From Bacillota bacterium (GTDB lineage: Bacteria; Bacillota; Clostridia; Oscillospirales; Acutalibacteraceae): a stretch of DNA of 5,601 nucleotides. This document shows, piece by piece, positions 4,774 to 5,601 of the stretch (position 1 is its first letter; each line of letters begins with the position of its first letter). The translations under genes were made by a program, and so were the position numbers. The stretch is from NCBI GenBank assembly GCA_023397245.1, contig JAEWUH010000003.1:1-5601 (forward strand). The letters run 5' to 3'. The notes below the pieces were generated by a model that worked only from the letters and a program-made list of their open reading frames with translations, did not search any database and was not told where the DNA came from.

Positions 4774-5601
4774 AACCGGCCACCTCCATTTCACTGATAA
4801 ATACTTCTTCCAGCGTAAGCGGCAGAATTTCAACAAAAATCGGATTCAGCGAATTGATTTTATCCAGAATTTCCTCTTTCGTTCCGCGGACCACCAGATT
4901 GATCAGGGAACCGTGAATTTCCGATTTTACGATATCCAGCGGGGCAAAGGCTTCCGGTTCCGGCATCGGTTTTAAAACCGCCTGTACCTTATTGATGCCT
5001 AATTTCAGTTCGTCCAGCTCCCGCTCAAAAACCACTCCGCCCCTGTGGAACAGGCCGATGTGGTCGCAGAAGTCCTCCAGCTCGCGCAGATTGTGCGAAG
5101 CCACAATCACCGTCATGTTCCGCTGAGCGACCTCCCCGGAGACGATCCGCTTTAAAAGCTGGCGCATCACCGGGTCCAGTCCGTCAAAGATTTCGTCCAG
5201 AAGCAGATAATCCGGCTGCGCGGCCAGAGCGCAGATAAGCGCCGCCTGACGCTGCATGCCCTTTGACATATTTACAATGCGGTCCTTTGCGCCGATGGGG
5301 AACAGGGCGCAGAGTTCGTCATAGCGCTTCCTGCTCCAGTTCGGGTAAATCCGGGCATAAAAATCCGCCATGTCGTGGAGTGTGGCCTGCGGGAAGAAGT
5401 ACGGATAATCCGATATGAAAAACAGTTTGGATTTTACTTCGGAATTTTCGAACGGGGGCATCCCGTCCACCAGAATTTCGCCGCCGTCGGGGGCGTAAAT
5501 GCCGGCCAGAGTACGCAGGAACGTCGATTTCCCGGCTCCGTTTGACCCAACAAGTCCAAACAGGGAACCCTTGCTGACGCAGAACGAAATGCCGTCAAGC
5601 G
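4748..5601 (-). CDS. ABC transporter ATP-binding protein, lacks its N-terminus (runs off the right edge)
   Basis: Cytoplasmic ATPase that powers the permease encoded downstream. The window holds 283 codons; roughly the first 15-30 residues are outside. Counting from the first codon visible (5599): Walker A GSNGAGKST at 18-26, signature MSKGMQ at 111-116 in place of LSGGQ, Walker B YLLLDE at 131-136 with catalytic Glu136, D-loop GLDP at 140-143 and the switch His at 169 (ASH). The usual Q-loop glutamine is missing: the stretch after the second strand reads FFISDYPYFF (about 60-69). These deviations (SKGM signature, D/E-type Q-loop) are typical of the YtrB-like ATPases that accompany ABC-2 permeases and are often controlled by a GntR-family repressor; no such regulator is inside the window. 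About 100 residues after the H-loop form a C-terminal extension ending in LTLEEVFISEME. The ORF continues to the window edge, so the GTG at 5468-5470 is not a start. Confidence 0.93.
   Translation of the reverse strand, partial: LDGISFCVSKGSLFGLVGSNGAGKSTFLRTLAGIYAPDGGEILVDGMPPFENSEVKSKLFFISDYPYFFPQATLHDMADFYARIYPNWSRKRYDELCALFPIGAKDRIVNMSKGMQRQAALICALAAQPDYLLLDEIFDGLDPVMRQLLKRIVSGEVAQRNMTVIVASHNLRELEDFCDHIGLFHRGGVVFERELDELKLGINKVQAVLKPMPEPEAFAPLDIVKSEIHGSLINLVVRGTKEEILDKINSLNPIFVEILPLTLEEVFISEMEVAGYDLDNILK
4783..4787 (-). promoter_or_regulatory. Ribosome binding site of the ABC permease, inside the ATPase gene
   Basis: GGAGG on the minus strand lies 9 bases before ATG 4771-4773 and within the last codons of the ATPase. 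This fixes the permease start and supports coupled translation of the two proteins. Confidence 0.75.

Noticed and set aside
4774..4836. Longer permease start at 4836 (21 more residues)
   Set aside because: The extra part is basic, lies wholly within the ATPase coding region and lacks a ribosome binding site; ATG 4771-4773 has GGAGG at ideal spacing.
5468..5470. GTG at 5468-5470 as start of the ABC ATPase
   Set aside because: The same frame continues upstream to the window edge and encodes the Walker A motif, so the gene begins outside the window.

Overview
The window looks like chromosomal DNA from an anaerobic, low-to-mid-GC Bacillota, most likely a clostridium (a relative of Oscillospirales/Ruminococcaceae would fit, but this is only an impression). 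The signs are strong AAAGGAGG-type ribosome binding sites, sigma-A-type promoters, very AT-rich intergenic DNA beside more balanced coding DNA, a clostridial-type rubredoxin paired with a flavodiiron protein, and a clostridial-type ABC-2 exporter pair.

Layout from left to right. (1) Positions 1-677, minus strand: the N-terminal 225 codons of a P-type cation ATPase of the Ca2+/PMR1-like group. It starts at a TTG behind a good ribosome binding site and runs off the left edge. (2) Positions 678-1062: a divergent, strongly AT-rich intergenic region holding regulatory signals for both sides, including two inverted repeats, a PerR-box-like palindrome and a good promoter for the rightward unit. (3) Positions 1063-1308, plus strand: an 81-residue protein of unknown function. 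(4) Positions 1365-1523 and 1557-2747, plus strand: rubredoxin and a flavodiiron protein (FprA). They have their own near-consensus promoter, whose -35 box overlaps the stop codon of the 81-residue gene and whose spacer carries a 13-bp inverted repeat. (5) Positions 2750-2798: a perfect 23-bp stem hairpin, the shared terminator of two converging transcripts, followed by a second GC-rich hairpin. (6) Positions 2875-4773 and 4748-5601, minus strand: an ABC-2 permease with a large C-terminal non-membrane domain, and its ATPase, whose gene runs off the right edge. The two reading frames overlap by 26 bases.

How the genes work together. Rubredoxin and the flavodiiron protein form a short electron chain, NAD(P)H:rubredoxin reductase (not in the window) to rubredoxin to FprA, which in anaerobes reduces O2 to water and/or NO to N2O. 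The ABC pair is a self-contained exporter or membrane-stress module with no visible link to the redox genes. The P-type ATPase is a separate ion-transport unit.

I see no mobile element, CRISPR array, tRNA or rRNA, and no clearly unprecedented system. The points most worth following are the control DNA around the rubredoxin/FprA unit, the unknown 81-residue gene that precedes it, and the deviant ATP-site motifs of the ABC ATPase.
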